Positions 1 through 10,312 of a stretch of DNA of 49,830 nt are shown piece by piece (within the stretch, counting starts at the first letter, position 1; each line of letters begins with the position of its first letter). The DNA lies in the NCBI GenBank assembly GCA_000209515.2, contig AEVK01000027.1, positions 1 through 49,830 on the forward strand. The letters are read 5' to 3'. This DNA comes from a gamma proteobacterium IMCC1989 (GTDB taxonomy: Bacteria > Pseudomonadota > Gammaproteobacteria > Pseudomonadales > Cellvibrionaceae). The translations under genes were made by a program, and so were the position numbers. The notes beneath the pieces were generated by a model that was not told the DNA's origin, searched no databases, and saw only the letters and a program-made list of their open reading frames with translations.

Positions 1-26
1 CGCTTTTATACATCGCTTTTATACAT
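1..26. repeat. 13-bp tandem duplication at the end of the YtoQ gene
   Basis: CGCTTTTATACAT occurs twice head to tail and continues as CGCT. The second copy supplies the stop codon and last codons of the YtoQ gene. It may extend past the window edge. It belongs to a set of short tandem duplications at gene boundaries in this window. Confidence 0.85.
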
Positions 27-462
27 CGCTAACAATGTGCTTTAAAATCTCTACTACTTGCTGAGGTTCTGTTGCCCAAGCCATGGCAGCAGCATCCACT
101 TCTTTTAGTGGGTGGATAATACTTTCGTCATGCAACGTGATATAAGGAATATCTAGAGCTGAACAGTAACCTGCATCAAAGGCGGCATTCCACTGTTTGT
201 ATTTATCCCCAAAGCGAATAATCGCCACATCACAGTTATCAATTAAGGTTTTAATACGTATAGCATTCACCTTAGCCGATTTATGATCTCGCCAAAATGA
301 CTTATCTTCTGAGCCTAAGACATCTCCTGCGGCATCACTGGTTTCGTGATGTGTAATTGCTGATGTAAAGATAATATCTAAGCCTTCAGCTTTGCACGCC
401 TGCTTAATTTGGTCGCGCCAATCGGTGTGTATTTCACCGGATAAAAATACGGTTAATTCCAT
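19..462 (-). CDS. YtoQ family protein
   Basis: A 147-residue protein that opens with a strand followed by SGEIHTDWR and contains CDVAIIRFGDKYKQWN and AFDAGYCSALDIPYITLH, the pattern of the YtoQ family. That family resembles nucleoside 2-deoxyribosyltransferase-like Rossmann folds; its activity is not established, so no reaction is assigned. It looks full length with no signal peptide or membrane segment, so it should be cytosolic. The stop codon lies inside a 13-bp tandem duplication at the window edge. The GNAT gene upstream on the same strand is separated by only 36 bp, so the two may be cotranscribed. Confidence 0.75.
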   Translation of the reverse strand: MELTVFLSGEIHTDWRDQIKQACKAEGLDIIFTSAITHHETSDAAGDVLGSEDKSFWRDHKSAKVNAIRIKTLIDNCDVAIIRFGDKYKQWNAAFDAGYCSALDIPYITLHDESIIHPLKEVDAAAMAWATEPQQVVEILKHIVSDV

Positions 463-498
463 AAGGGTTAGCCTTTATATTGGTTAGTTTTCAAATTG

Positions 499-954
499 TT
501 AGGAAGCCGAATATGTATTGCTAATTTCCTTACTCATTCGATAATAAGGAATCGTAGATTTATAAAAAATATCGCCTTCTTTTTGCATGCCAAATTTTTC
601 ATAAAACAGAGTGGCACTTGCTCGGGCATCACACCAAAAGTAGCTGACATCTTTAGTACCGATAACGTCTACTATATAAGATAGCAATGTGCTGCCGATA
701 CCTTGATGCTGATAATCAGCTAAAGTAGCAAACTTTCTTAGTCGGGCAGTGTGTTGAGTGATATAAATAGACGCTACGCCCACCAGCTTATTCTCTGACA
801 GCTTACGCCCTAAGAAACACCCAAAATGCAGAGCATTTTCATCACCCGCCACCCGCAAGGATGACAACGCCTTATCTGGCCATAATACTGTTTGGCGGAT
901 GCCCAGCAAACGGTCATCCAAAGGAATTTCTCTAATCTCAATATCTAATGGCAT
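499..954 (-). CDS. GNAT family N-acetyltransferase
   Basis: A 151-residue single-domain protein. The acetyl-CoA pyrophosphate-binding motif A is visible as LRKFATLADYQHQGIGSTLL (Q-x-x-G-x-G type) near residues 71-90. It is followed by a motif B-like stretch, ARASATLFYEKFGMQKEGD. The N-terminus (EIREIPLDDRLLGIRQTVLWP) resembles uncharacterised small GNAT proteins. The acyl acceptor cannot be predicted. The start is supported by AAAGGTAG about 9 bases upstream of the ATG. It lies directly upstream of the YtoQ gene on the same strand. Confidence 0.85.
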   Translation of the reverse strand: MPLDIEIREIPLDDRLLGIRQTVLWPDKALSSLRVAGDENALHFGCFLGRKLSENKLVGVASIYITQHTARLRKFATLADYQHQGIGSTLLSYIVDVIGTKDVSYFWCDARASATLFYEKFGMQKEGDIFYKSTIPYYRMSKEISNTYSAS

Positions 955-1035
955 AACGGTATACTACCTTTATTGAGTTATTGCTATGATACGATGATAC
1001 TTATATTCGAGAATGACATTAAAACAGGTGATCGC

Positions 1036-1416
1036 ATGAAAAACACGTTTATTTTAACGCTACTGGCCATATCGCTACATGCCCCTAGCGCCCTAGCAGA
1101 TGAGAAAGAGCAAGAGGGTTTATGGAATAAAGCCGCTGACAGTGCAAAAGACACCATAGAAGCCTCTAAAAAAACTGGTGCGACTGCGTGGGAAGCCACC
1201 AAAGAAACCAGTGCCGATGTATGGCAAGAAACCAAAGAAGTCAGCAGTAAAGTAGGTAAGAGTGTCGGTGAAAATATTGGCGAACTAGGCAAAGAAATTA
1301 AGGAAGACAGTCAAGCGGTTTGGGAAGACACTAAAAAAATAAGCAAAAAAGCGGTAGAAACAACCGATGAGAAATCGACCTCTTTATGGCAGGCAATCAA
1401 GAACTTATTTAACTAA
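1036..1416 (+). CDS. Small secreted repeat protein of unknown function
   Basis: I choose the ATG preceded by AGGTG 6 bases away rather than the upstream in-frame start 63 bp earlier, because it begins with a clean signal peptide: MKNTFILTLLAISLHAPSALA, cleaved before DEKEQEG. The mature part of about 105 residues is highly charged, rich in Lys, Glu, Ser and Thr, with Trp recurring inside similar segments: GLWNKAADSAKDT, TAWEATKETSADV, DVWQETKEVSSKV, AVWEDTKKISKKA, SLWQAIKNLF. Each can form an amphipathic helix, reminiscent of LEA-type or apolipoprotein-like repeats. No enzyme motif or cysteine is present. It is probably a periplasmic or surface-associated helical protein; function unknown. 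Confidence 0.75.
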   Translation: MKNTFILTLLAISLHAPSALADEKEQEGLWNKAADSAKDTIEASKKTGATAWEATKETSADVWQETKEVSSKVGKSVGENIGELGKEIKEDSQAVWEDTKKISKKAVETTDEKSTSLWQAIKNLFN

Positions 1417-1434
1417 TCAAATTAACTAATCAGT
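1409..1434. repeat. 13-bp tandem duplication over a stop codon
   Basis: TTAACTAATCAAA is followed directly by TTAACTAATCAGT; the first copy carries the stop codon of the small secreted protein. Just downstream (about 1440-1464) is a low-complexity TA/GA stretch. Confidence 0.8.
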
Positions 1435-1495
1435 GCCCACTATATATATAGAGAGAGGGAGAGATGGCTATAACTAAACACCTTACCTTTCTCAA

Positions 1496-1825
1496 TCACA
1501 GCAATGCAAAGCCAACAGCGGTGTTAATCATGTCTTTTACGGCATTAAGGGCAGCGGTAATTGCTTCTTCTACTAACAGTAAGCTCATGCCTTGAATGGC
1601 AAGCAATACGGTTTGCCATGATTGCTTCTGAAACTCAATATGGCTTTTTGCTCTTGCTTCTGTGATTTCCCCCGACATTCTTAATTTTTCTATATCGATA
1701 AACCGTTCAGTAAAAAGAGTAATCTCTGATTCCGCATAACGCTGAGTTTCAGGCCATTTTTCAGCGAATACTTGCTTCGCTGCTTTTAGCATTTGAGTAA
1801 CCACTTCATTGGCATTGATCGACAT
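1496..1825 (-). CDS. Conserved small protein of unknown function
   Basis: A 109-residue protein I do not recognise. The first two thirds are polar and helical (QMLKAAKQVFAEKWPETQRYAESEI, then EARAKSHIEFQKQSWQTVLLAIQG). The C-terminal 35 residues are more hydrophobic (MSLLLVEEAITAALNAVKDMINTAVGFALL), which could be an amphipathic or membrane-associated helix. No signal peptide or cysteine. The general look (helical, WQ-containing) recalls phasin-like proteins, but nothing diagnostic supports that. AGGTGA sits a few bases before the ATG, so translation is likely. Confidence 0.6.
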   Translation of the reverse strand: MSINANEVVTQMLKAAKQVFAEKWPETQRYAESEITLFTERFIDIEKLRMSGEITEARAKSHIEFQKQSWQTVLLAIQGMSLLLVEEAITAALNAVKDMINTAVGFALL

Positions 1826-1916
1826 ACTGTCACCTATTATTTTTTGAGTACACTGAATAAGTCATTAGCTCATGGTACTGATGAATATTGATATTGATGA
1901 ATCGTAAAGTCAAAAT

Positions 1917-2369
1917 CTACTTAATACGCTTTTTGGCTAATTCTAAACTTAACAGTGCTGTAAATTGACTATTAAAACCACCGCGGTATAAATCCACTTC
2001 ATTGGCAGCAATACCTTCTATGTGATCTTTTTCAAAACGTATTATATTATTCAATAACTGCTCTAGCATTTTAGTTGAGAGGTTATCCTCTTGAATTGCC
2101 TCTGCTCTTATCTTTAATGAACTCACGTCGATGATAGCCTGCCTGTAATAAGCGCGATGATATTCATATGTTGATTCGACTTTACCTTGATAGGTTTCTA
2201 TCATTAGCAACACTTCCTCGGTATTTTTTTGCAGTGCTGTAATACCTTTATCCATTTGCTCGTCATAAACGGATACCGGTTTAACGTAGCTACAACCAAT
2301 AGTCGAAAATACTAAAATACATAAGATGTACACTAATAGATGTTTTGCCATGTGTTTTTCTATCAACAT
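1917..2369 (-). CDS. Putative lipoprotein, helical, unknown function
   Basis: Three in-frame ATGs are possible. I choose the one preceded by AATAGG at 7 bases, giving MLIEKHMAKHLLVYILCILVFSTIGC, a lipoprotein-type signal with Cys at the end of the hydrophobic core. The -3 residue is Thr, so the lipobox is not ideal. The mature part of about 125 residues is helical and polar (EQMDKGITALQKNTEEVLLMIETYQGKV, IRAEAIQEDNLSTKMLEQLLNNII) without catalytic motifs. It is likely an envelope-anchored lipoprotein. A longer start 24 bp upstream is possible but has no ribosome site. Confidence 0.65.
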   Translation of the reverse strand: MLIEKHMAKHLLVYILCILVFSTIGCSYVKPVSVYDEQMDKGITALQKNTEEVLLMIETYQGKVESTYEYHRAYYRQAIIDVSSLKIRAEAIQEDNLSTKMLEQLLNNIIRFEKDHIEGIAANEVDLYRGGFNSQFTALLSLELAKKRIK

Positions 2370-2454
2370 AATAAAGCCTATTGTTTTTATCATTTATTTC
2401 TGAATTAATTGCCGTATGGTAAATTGTGATAGAGCGATTGTCACATATGCGCCA

Positions 2455-3783
2455 TTATGCATGGCAATGCAACCTTTTCAGTAAACGTAGAGCAAGTAAC
2501 CAACCCGCTAACCCCATCACCATAGTGCCGACAAACATCCCCCAAAATGCCCCTTCTGGACCACCCCACTGTATACCAAAGTAAACAAAGGGGATGGTGC
2601 CGACAGTCGCCTTTAAAAAGTTCATTACCGTGGCGTAATGCGCCACACCTAAATTATTGAATAGAGCATTGGTGGTAAATGTTAAGCCATTAAATATGAA
2701 CATCAAGCTAATACCGTTGCAAAACAAATAGACCAGTTCATTTGCTTCATCTGAGGCATTAAATAACGGCACGATAAGGGATTGACCTAACCATAATAAA
2801 GCCGATATCGCCAAACAATAGATAAATACTAGCCGGATAGATTCCTGTAGCGTTGTGTGTACACGTGATAATTTATTCGCTCCGAAATTTTGCCCAGCTA
2901 TAGGGCCAACAACTCCAGACAATGCAAAAAGCCCTGCAAAAGCGACGGGCTGAATACGGCTAATAATCGCATTACCTGCAACCACACTATCACCAAACTG
3001 AGCCAAGGCATAGGTGATATAAGCAATGCCTATGGGCGTGGATAAGTTAGTCAACACCGCAGGAATAGCGACCGTAAGATAAGCAGAAAATTGCTGTTTA
3101 TAACGTGCAAAAACGAAAATACTGAGTAAACGATAGCGATACACGATCACGTAAAGAGCAAACCCCAGCATAGCCACACGGCTTAACACGGTAGCGATAG
3201 CTGCACCTTCTACGCCTAAACCAAAGCCAAAATCAAAGATGAAAATAGGATCAAGAATAACATTGACGATACCTCCTATCATTGTGAGCCACATCGCTTC
3301 TTTGGCATCGCCACGCGCACGTAATACGCCTCCTGCCGACATGACTAATGCCAATATCGGCATGCTCGGAATAATAATACGTAAGTATTGAGAGGCAAAT
3401 ATTAATGCTTGTCCGTCTGCACCTAACCACGACAGTAATGTAGGGATGTAAAACCAAATAATAATAGTAAGAGGGATGGTAATAACCAGAGCCGAGATAG
3501 AGGAGTATGTCACCGTTTCTCGTGATGCACACACATCACCAGAACCAATAGCTTTCGACACTAACGCACTACAGGCAATAGCTAAACCTATATTAAGGGA
3601 GATAGTGAAGAACATAATAGAGCCAGCAAACCCTACTGCGGCTGCAATTTCGACTTCGCCTAATAGGCTAAGAAAGTAAATATCGACTAGGTCAGACAAG
3701 AACATGACCATTAAGCCGGTCGTTGCCGAAGCCGTCATCACTAATAAGTGTCGAGTAATAGATCCTTGAATATATTTTGCCAT
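2455..3783 (-). CDS. MATE family multidrug/Na+ antiporter
   Basis: A 442-residue protein with about twelve hydrophobic segments in two homologous halves, the usual size and layout of MATE exporters. The N-terminal half has the characteristic start (ITRHLLVMTASATTGLMVMFLSDLVDIYFLS) and a central LRARGDAKEAMW segment seen in MATE proteins. The second half repeats the pattern (PVAFAGLFALSGVVGPIAGQNFGA). Members extrude cationic drugs or metabolites in exchange for Na+ or H+; the substrate cannot be predicted. It stands alone, divergent from trmA, with no linked regulator. Confidence 0.92.
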   Translation of the reverse strand: MAKYIQGSITRHLLVMTASATTGLMVMFLSDLVDIYFLSLLGEVEIAAAVGFAGSIMFFTISLNIGLAIACSALVSKAIGSGDVCASRETVTYSSISALVITIPLTIIIWFYIPTLLSWLGADGQALIFASQYLRIIIPSMPILALVMSAGGVLRARGDAKEAMWLTMIGGIVNVILDPIFIFDFGFGLGVEGAAIATVLSRVAMLGFALYVIVYRYRLLSIFVFARYKQQFSAYLTVAIPAVLTNLSTPIGIAYITYALAQFGDSVVAGNAIISRIQPVAFAGLFALSGVVGPIAGQNFGANKLSRVHTTLQESIRLVFIYCLAISALLWLGQSLIVPLFNASDEANELVYLFCNGISLMFIFNGLTFTTNALFNNLGVAHYATVMNFLKATVGTIPFVYFGIQWGGPEGAFWGMFVGTMVMGLAGWLLALRLLKRLHCHA

Positions 3784-3906
3784 ACAGCTTTTATGACCTA
3801 TTGAAAGTATGAGTGAATATTAATAGTAAATTAAGTGATGATACCGGCAGGCCTTGAGTCTTATATACCCAAGGTAAATAAAAGAGATTTTATACTATGC
3901 TTCACT

Positions 3907-3912
3907 TATAAT
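3907..3912 (+). promoter_or_regulatory. Probable -10 box upstream of trmA
   Basis: A perfect TATAAT lies 56 bases before the preferred trmA start. It overlaps the first possible ATG of the reading frame, arguing that translation starts downstream at 3968. No good -35 was found at the right distance, so this rests on one hexamer. Confidence 0.4.
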
Positions 3913-3967
3913 GCGGTTTTTATTGTATCCATTCTTGTTTTTACTTAATCGCAGCACTTTTATCGTT

Positions 3968-5065
3968 ATGAATCCCTTCTCCGTTTTCCCAGAACAATAC
4001 CAAGCTCAATTAGACACAAAAATAACACGGCTGCAGCAGCAACTTAGTGAAATTAGTTCTGTAGAATTTCCAGAAATTGAGGTATTTGAATCAGCAACGG
4101 AACATTACCGTATGCGGGCGGAGTTTAAGGTATGGCATGAGGGGGAAACTTCTCATTATGCCATGTCAGACAAGGAGACTAAAAAGCCCATTTTTTTAAC
4201 TGAGTTCCCTGTCGCATCCCAATCAATCAATACGTTGATGCCATTACTGTTAGCAGAGATTAATCGCTGTGATGTATTGCGTAAAAAACTGTTTCAGATT
4301 GAATTTTTAACGACGCTTACCGAGGATATGTTAGTTACTTTTATCTATCACCACCCCTTATCGGAGAAGTGGGTTGAAAAGATTACCCCCATAAAAGAGC
4401 AATTTTCGTTGAACATTATTGGCCGCAGTCGCAAGCAAAAGATTGTACTCGATCGGGCTTATGTCAACGAAGAACTAGAGGTCAATAAACGTACCTATTC
4501 ATATCAGCAAAACGAAGGCAGCTTTACTCAACCTAACGCTAAGGTTTGTGAAAAGATGTTAAGTTGGGCCGTGAAAAAAAGTGCTAGCGCCGAGCCCAAA
4601 AAAGATCTTTTAGAATTGTACTGTGGCAACGGAAATTTTACATTACCCCTAGCGCAGAATTTTCGTCAAGTGATGGCAACGGAAATATCAAAGTCGTCTG
4701 TGTATTCCGCCCAAGAAAATATCCGCCGAAACAATATAGAGAATGTCACTATTGTTAGGATGTCGAGCGAAGACTTTTCGGAAGCGATGGATAAGGTACG
4801 CCCGTTTAGGCGCCTGAAAGACATTGATTTAGATAGCTACGATTTTTCAACGGTGTTTGTTGACCCTCCCAGAGCAGGGCTTGACCAACATACACTACAA
4901 ATGATTCAGAAATTCGATACTATTATTTACGTATCTTGCAACCCAACAACCTTAGTCGAAAACTTACATCAGTTATGTAAAACACATAGCGTTACTGATT
5001 TAGCGGCATTTGATCAGTTCCCATATACTGATCATTTAGAGTCTGCCGTTATTTTAAAGCGATAA
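3968..5065 (+). CDS. trmA: tRNA (uracil-5-)-methyltransferase TrmA
   Basis: SAM-dependent enzyme that makes 5-methyluridine at position 54 in the T loop of tRNA. With the start used here it is 365 residues, matching E. coli TrmA (366). The upstream in-frame ATG would add a hydrophobic leader absent from the family and overlaps a -10 box. Visible motifs: SAM-binding LELYCGNGNFTLPLAQNF around residue 213, VFVDPPRAGLD near 297, and the nucleophile in YVSCNPTTL, whose Cys is residue 324 as in E. coli. The QNEGSFTQPN segment is also typical. It is convergent with the solute-binding protein gene. Confidence 0.95.
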   Translation: MNPFSVFPEQYQAQLDTKITRLQQQLSEISSVEFPEIEVFESATEHYRMRAEFKVWHEGETSHYAMSDKETKKPIFLTEFPVASQSINTLMPLLLAEINRCDVLRKKLFQIEFLTTLTEDMLVTFIYHHPLSEKWVEKITPIKEQFSLNIIGRSRKQKIVLDRAYVNEELEVNKRTYSYQQNEGSFTQPNAKVCEKMLSWAVKKSASAEPKKDLLELYCGNGNFTLPLAQNFRQVMATEISKSSVYSAQENIRRNNIENVTIVRMSSEDFSEAMDKVRPFRRLKDIDLDSYDFSTVFVDPPRAGLDQHTLQMIQKFDTIIYVSCNPTTLVENLHQLCKTHSVTDLAAFDQFPYTDHLESAVILKR

Positions 5066-5098
5066 TTCAAAGTATTATTGTAAAGCTTTAGTCTAAAG

Positions 5099-5124
5099 AC
5101 TTAACCTAAAAACTTAACTTAAAA
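5099..5124. repeat. 13-bp tandem duplication between convergent genes
   Basis: ACTTAACCTAAAA is followed by ACTTAACTTAAAA and then a partial third copy (ACTTAGTC) that runs into the end of the solute-binding protein gene. It lies in the 61-bp gap between trmA and that gene. Confidence 0.8.
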
Positions 5125-5126
5125 AC

Positions 5127-5888
5127 TTAGTCACCATAAACAATTTTTTCAATCAAGCCTTCTGCTTTAAGATCAGAAATAACTTTGTTAATTTTTGGAA
5201 GGAGTTCTCTAGCTGAGGTTTTTTTTGAAAATGCCATATAATAGTTATCTTCTGCGATAGGTTTTTTCATTGATACTATATTACGGTTTTTAAATTCTTT
5301 TTTAATTAACGCCGCCCCTACTACCTTATTGGCGATCGCTACATCTATACGCCCCCCCGCTAACATTGTTAATAACTGCTTTACGTTCTTAACCTTTACT
5401 GTTTTGATTATGTTATCAGCAATAGCCCTATCAATTTCTTTAGAATAGTTATAGCCCGTCACAACACCCATGGTATAAGGGATAAAATCATCCGTCACTT
5501 GCCATTCCAAACCGTTAGGAAAATAACTTTTTGAGTACCATACGAGATCTTGAGAAGGGAATAAAGCGTCTGAAAAATCCATGACCAACTCTCGCTCAGC
5601 AGTTTTGTACAGCAAAGGGATTGCATCTGCTTTACCTTGCTCAACTAAATTTAACGCCCTTTTCCATGGCACTAGCGGTATTTGGACGCTCACCCCGTTA
5701 ATGCGGTCAAAGATAGCTCGCATCAAGTCAACTCCTATCCCTTCTGTTGATTCACTACCCTCTTTGCCCAACATAAAAGGAGGCCAAGGATCGTTAGGGA
5801 ATATTAACTTTCTCTCCGCTGAAACAGTAGAACCAAAAAACAATATTGATAAGGTGAAAAGTGGGATAAAGAAAAGCTTATTATTCAT
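5127..5888 (-). CDS. Orphan periplasmic solute-binding protein (SBP_bac_3 family)
   Basis: The start chosen gives a 253-residue precursor with a standard signal peptide, MNNKLFFIPLFTLSILFFGSTVSA, cut before ERKLIF; the longer start 54 bp upstream spoils this. The mature protein has the family 3 solute-binding fold: a WPPFM strand near the N-terminus, GIGVDLMRAIFDRI, VPWKRALNLVEQGKADAIPLL, and a late AGGRIDVAIANKVVGAA segment. This class binds amino acids or similar small solutes. No ABC permease or ATPase is nearby, so it either serves a distant transporter or acts as a stand-alone sensor. It sits where holB would be expected after tmk. Confidence 0.8.
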   Translation of the reverse strand: MNNKLFFIPLFTLSILFFGSTVSAERKLIFPNDPWPPFMLGKEGSESTEGIGVDLMRAIFDRINGVSVQIPLVPWKRALNLVEQGKADAIPLLYKTAERELVMDFSDALFPSQDLVWYSKSYFPNGLEWQVTDDFIPYTMGVVTGYNYSKEIDRAIADNIIKTVKVKNVKQLLTMLAGGRIDVAIANKVVGAALIKKEFKNRNIVSMKKPIAEDNYYMAFSKKTSARELLPKINKVISDLKAEGLIEKIVYGD

Positions 5889-6058
5889 AGTAGAGAAGAC
5901 GACCTGAAATGAAAGATAAATAAAAGGTATATGAAATTTCACAAAACACTACATTTTATTAAAAACAATTGTATTTCAGTAAGAATAGACGCTTTTGGAG
6001 AAATATCTATATTAAGGTGGTATAAACCAGCTTCAGCCATAAATAAAGAAAGAAAAAA

Positions 6059-7779
<1,721 letters not shown>

Positions 7780-7797
7780 ATAAGCCTATATGATTAC

Positions 7798-8724
7798 TTA
7801 AGAAGATGGAGGTGATGATAAAAAAGAGGCTAAGCTACCGTTTTTATCGTTTTGATACTGATGGCAATAGTGCTGAATTTTTCGGCTTAACGTTCCTACT
7901 GACCATTGCTGAATAGAGCTACCCATAGCACAGCTAATAACAGGCCATATTCCACTCACACTGTTACTTAAAAACACTTCGTCTGCATCTTTCAGCATAG
8001 ATAATGTGATGCGCGCTTCTTTTACTGCCACTCCTACTTCGAGAGCGGCTGCACCAACAATAAGACGCCTCATGACACCTGCAACACCGCACTGATCAAG
8101 TAGCGGAGTATACAAGACATTATCTTTGATCAGAAAAAAATTTCTTGCAGTGGCTTCAATTAGATTACCATCTTTATCTAACAATATACCTTCTTGAACG
8201 GCCAATGCTTGTCGCTCTCGACTAGCCAATACATACGGCAATTGATTAAGTGATTTTATTCCAACAAGAGATGAGGAAACTGCTAAGCGCTCATTACAAA
8301 TATGCACAGCTACGCCTTGTTGCTGATAAGCGGTATTGTCTTTTAAAAAACCATCAGAAAGTGGAGTATAGATAGAAATGAGCGTCGCAGGTTCATCTTT
8401 TTCGGGCATGTAACCCCGCTGACCAGCACCCCGAGTCACGATCAGCTTGAGCACACCTTGCTCATGAGGATGCTCTTGCTGTCGATGACGAACAGATATA
8501 AGAGAAATGTTGATATGATGATGGAGAGCGTGATGATCCACGTCTGTATACAAACGCTGTAGACCATTTAATAGACGCTCGTAGTGATATTGCCATAAAG
8601 CGATGCCACCATTGACTACTTTCATGGTTTCAAATACGCCATCGCCATAAGACAAACCTCTATCCGTAACTGGAAGGTTGTCTTGTTGCTGGCTATTAAC
8701 GATAAAAATGGGAGGTTTGATCAT
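7798..8724 (-). CDS. pabC: Aminodeoxychorismate lyase
   Basis: PLP enzyme of fold type IV that releases pyruvate from 4-amino-4-deoxychorismate to give p-aminobenzoate for folate. I use the ATG giving MIKPPIFIVNSQQQDNLPV, which aligns with E. coli PabC (FLINGHKQESLAV). A start 48 bp upstream would add a tail the family lacks, though neither has a clear ribosome site. Visible: DRGLSYGDGVFETMKV, the PLP-lysine region GIKSLNQLPYVLAS, GNLIEATARNFFLI, and DADEVFLSNSVSGIWPV. At 308 residues it is longer than E. coli (269), partly through a Ser/Pro tail. Branched-chain aminotransferases share the fold, but operon position supports PabC. Confidence 0.92.
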   Translation of the reverse strand: MIKPPIFIVNSQQQDNLPVTDRGLSYGDGVFETMKVVNGGIALWQYHYERLLNGLQRLYTDVDHHALHHHINISLISVRHRQQEHPHEQGVLKLIVTRGAGQRGYMPEKDEPATLISIYTPLSDGFLKDNTAYQQQGVAVHICNERLAVSSSLVGIKSLNQLPYVLASRERQALAVQEGILLDKDGNLIEATARNFFLIKDNVLYTPLLDQCGVAGVMRRLIVGAAALEVGVAVKEARITLSMLKDADEVFLSNSVSGIWPVISCAMGSSIQQWSVGTLSRKIQHYCHQYQNDKNGSLASFLSSPPSS

Positions 8725-8845
8725 AGACGTAGAGTGTAAACAAAAATGGCGAGATTTGTTATCTCTCGCCATTTTATGCTGACAAATTGGACAATATTAG
8801 CTTACAAAAGCTGACTACCTACAAAGCGTCGAGCCGACCTTTCGA

Positions 8846-8867
8846 TTTAATCTACTTTTAATCTACT
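8846..8867. repeat. 11-bp tandem duplication across the fabF stop
   Basis: TTTAATCTACT occurs twice in a row; the second copy holds the stop and last codons of fabF. Confidence 0.75.
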
Positions 8868-10093
8868 TTGCGAAACACTAACGAGCCATTAGTTCCACCA
8901 AAGCCAAACGAATTCGATAACACTCCGTTTATTTTCATTTCTTGCGCAGTATGAGGGACGAAATTAATATCACAACCCTCATCTGGATTATCTAAATTGA
9001 TCGTCGGTGGTGCTACTTGATCACGTATAGCTAGAGCACTAAATATAGCTTCAACAGCACCCGCTGCACCCAGTAAATGGCCTATCATTGATTTTGTTGA
9101 GCTCACAGCAACTTGATCAATAGCACTACCAAATACGGATTTTACTGCACTACATTCAGCAATATCACCTGCAGGGGTAGATGTACCATGAGCATTGACA
9201 TATTGAACATCACTAGCCGACATACCTGCATCTCGTAAGGCATTCTCCATAGATAAGGCTGCTCCAGCGCCGTCGGCTGGAGGCGATGTCATATGGTAAG
9301 CATCACCACTCATACCAAACCCAGTAAGCTCTGCATAGATTTTTGCACCACGAGCTTTGGCATGCTCATATTCTTCTAACACTAAGATACCCGCACCATC
9401 CCCTAGCACAAAACCGTCGCGATCTTTGTCCCAAGGCCGGCTGGCTTTAGTCGGGTCATCATTACGTGTTGATAATGCTCTTGCTGCAGCAAAACCACCT
9501 AACCCCAATGGGGTCGTCGCCATCTCAGCACCACCGGCCAACATCGCATCTGCTTCGCCATGCTGAATTGAGCGTGCAGCCAAACCAATCGCATGAGTGC
9601 CTGTGGTACAGGCTGTCGTTACCGCTAAATTAGGGCCTTTTAAACCATATTTAATCGATAAATTACCTGAAATCATATTAATAATTGAGCCAGGTACAAA
9701 AAAAGGAGATAAACGTCGAGGCCCGCGATTTTGAACAGTTAATGTGCCTTCTTCAATCGAGCCAATACCACCGATACCCGAACCGATAACGGTTCCAAAG
9801 CGTGGCGCAAGCGCATCACTAACTTCAATACCTGCATCTTGCATAGCTTGTATACCAGCAACCATGCCATATTGAATAAAAGGGTCCATTTTACGAGCAT
9901 CTTTTTCTGGAAAATAATCACCAACCACCAAGCCTTTTACCGATGCACTAAATTGCGTGGTAAATGCGCTAGGGTCAAAAGAAGTGATAGCTTCAACACC
10001 GCTTTTACCGTTAAGGATAGCGTTCCATGTATCTGCAACAGTGTTACCTAAAGGAGACACCATGCCTAAACCAGTAATGACAACTCGTTTCAC
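8858..10093 (-). CDS. fabF: Beta-ketoacyl-ACP synthase II FabF
   Basis: Condenses malonyl-ACP with acyl-ACP to elongate fatty acids; FabF also handles C16:1 to C18:1 elongation at low temperature in E. coli. The 411-residue thiolase-fold enzyme has all catalytic residues: nucleophile Cys162 in [13 protein letters not shown], His in [12 protein letters not shown], Lys and His in [15 protein letters not shown], and the C-terminal [14 protein letters not shown]. It starts with GTG, not ATG, 5 bases after GAGG. It is separated from acpP by a hairpin terminator that may reduce its expression relative to acpP. Confidence 0.97.
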   Translation of the reverse strand: MKRVVITGLGMVSPLGNTVADTWNAILNGKSGVEAITSFDPSAFTTQFSASVKGLVVGDYFPEKDARKMDPFIQYGMVAGIQAMQDAGIEVSDALAPRFGTVIGSGIGGIGSIEEGTLTVQNRGPRRLSPFFVPGSIINMISGNLSIKYGLKGPNLAVTTACTTGTHAIGLAARSIQHGEADAMLAGGAEMATTPLGLGGFAAARALSTRNDDPTKASRPWDKDRDGFVLGDGAGILVLEEYEHAKARGAKIYAELTGFGMSGDAYHMTSPPADGAGAALSMENALRDAGMSASDVQYVNAHGTSTPAGDIAECSAVKSVFGSAIDQVAVSSTKSMIGHLLGAAGAVEAIFSALAIRDQVAPPTINLDNPDEGCDINFVPHTAQEMKINGVLSNSFGFGGTNGSLVFRKVD

Positions 10094-10207
10094 GAAAACC
10101 TCGACTAAAAATAAGATGAGTAATGTTGAACAAACTTATCGATTAAAATGACTACAACTGATTGATAACGCGAGTCACTTCATTCGGTAAATCGTACAAC
10201 AAAAAGC

Positions 10208-10243
10208 ATAAAAGCCGCACTATTTAATAGATGCGGCTTTTAT
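10208..10243 (-). terminator. Intrinsic terminator/attenuator between acpP and fabF
   Basis: A 12-bp perfect stem (ATAAAAGCCGCA / TGCGGCTTTTAT) encloses a 12-nt segment that can itself pair (CTATT / AATAG). On the gene strand it is followed by TTTTATGCTTTTTG. It should end a share of transcripts after acpP, consistent with AcpP being needed in large excess over FabF. Confidence 0.8.
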
Positions 10244-10312
10244 AAGAGTTGTTTAACTGCTGGGAGAACCAAGTAACTAGTACCGGAAACTCAAGCAGCC
10301 AAACTAAATGGC

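Noticed and set aside
3251-3532. A 93-codon frame rich in Tyr and Ser within the MATE gene
   Set aside because: Same-strand shifted frame of a clearly conserved exporter; low-complexity composition.
3911-3967. Hydrophobic leader in front of TrmA
   Set aside because: TrmA is cytosolic; the leader overlaps a -10 box and would make the protein longer than its family, whereas the downstream ATG places the catalytic Cys at 324.
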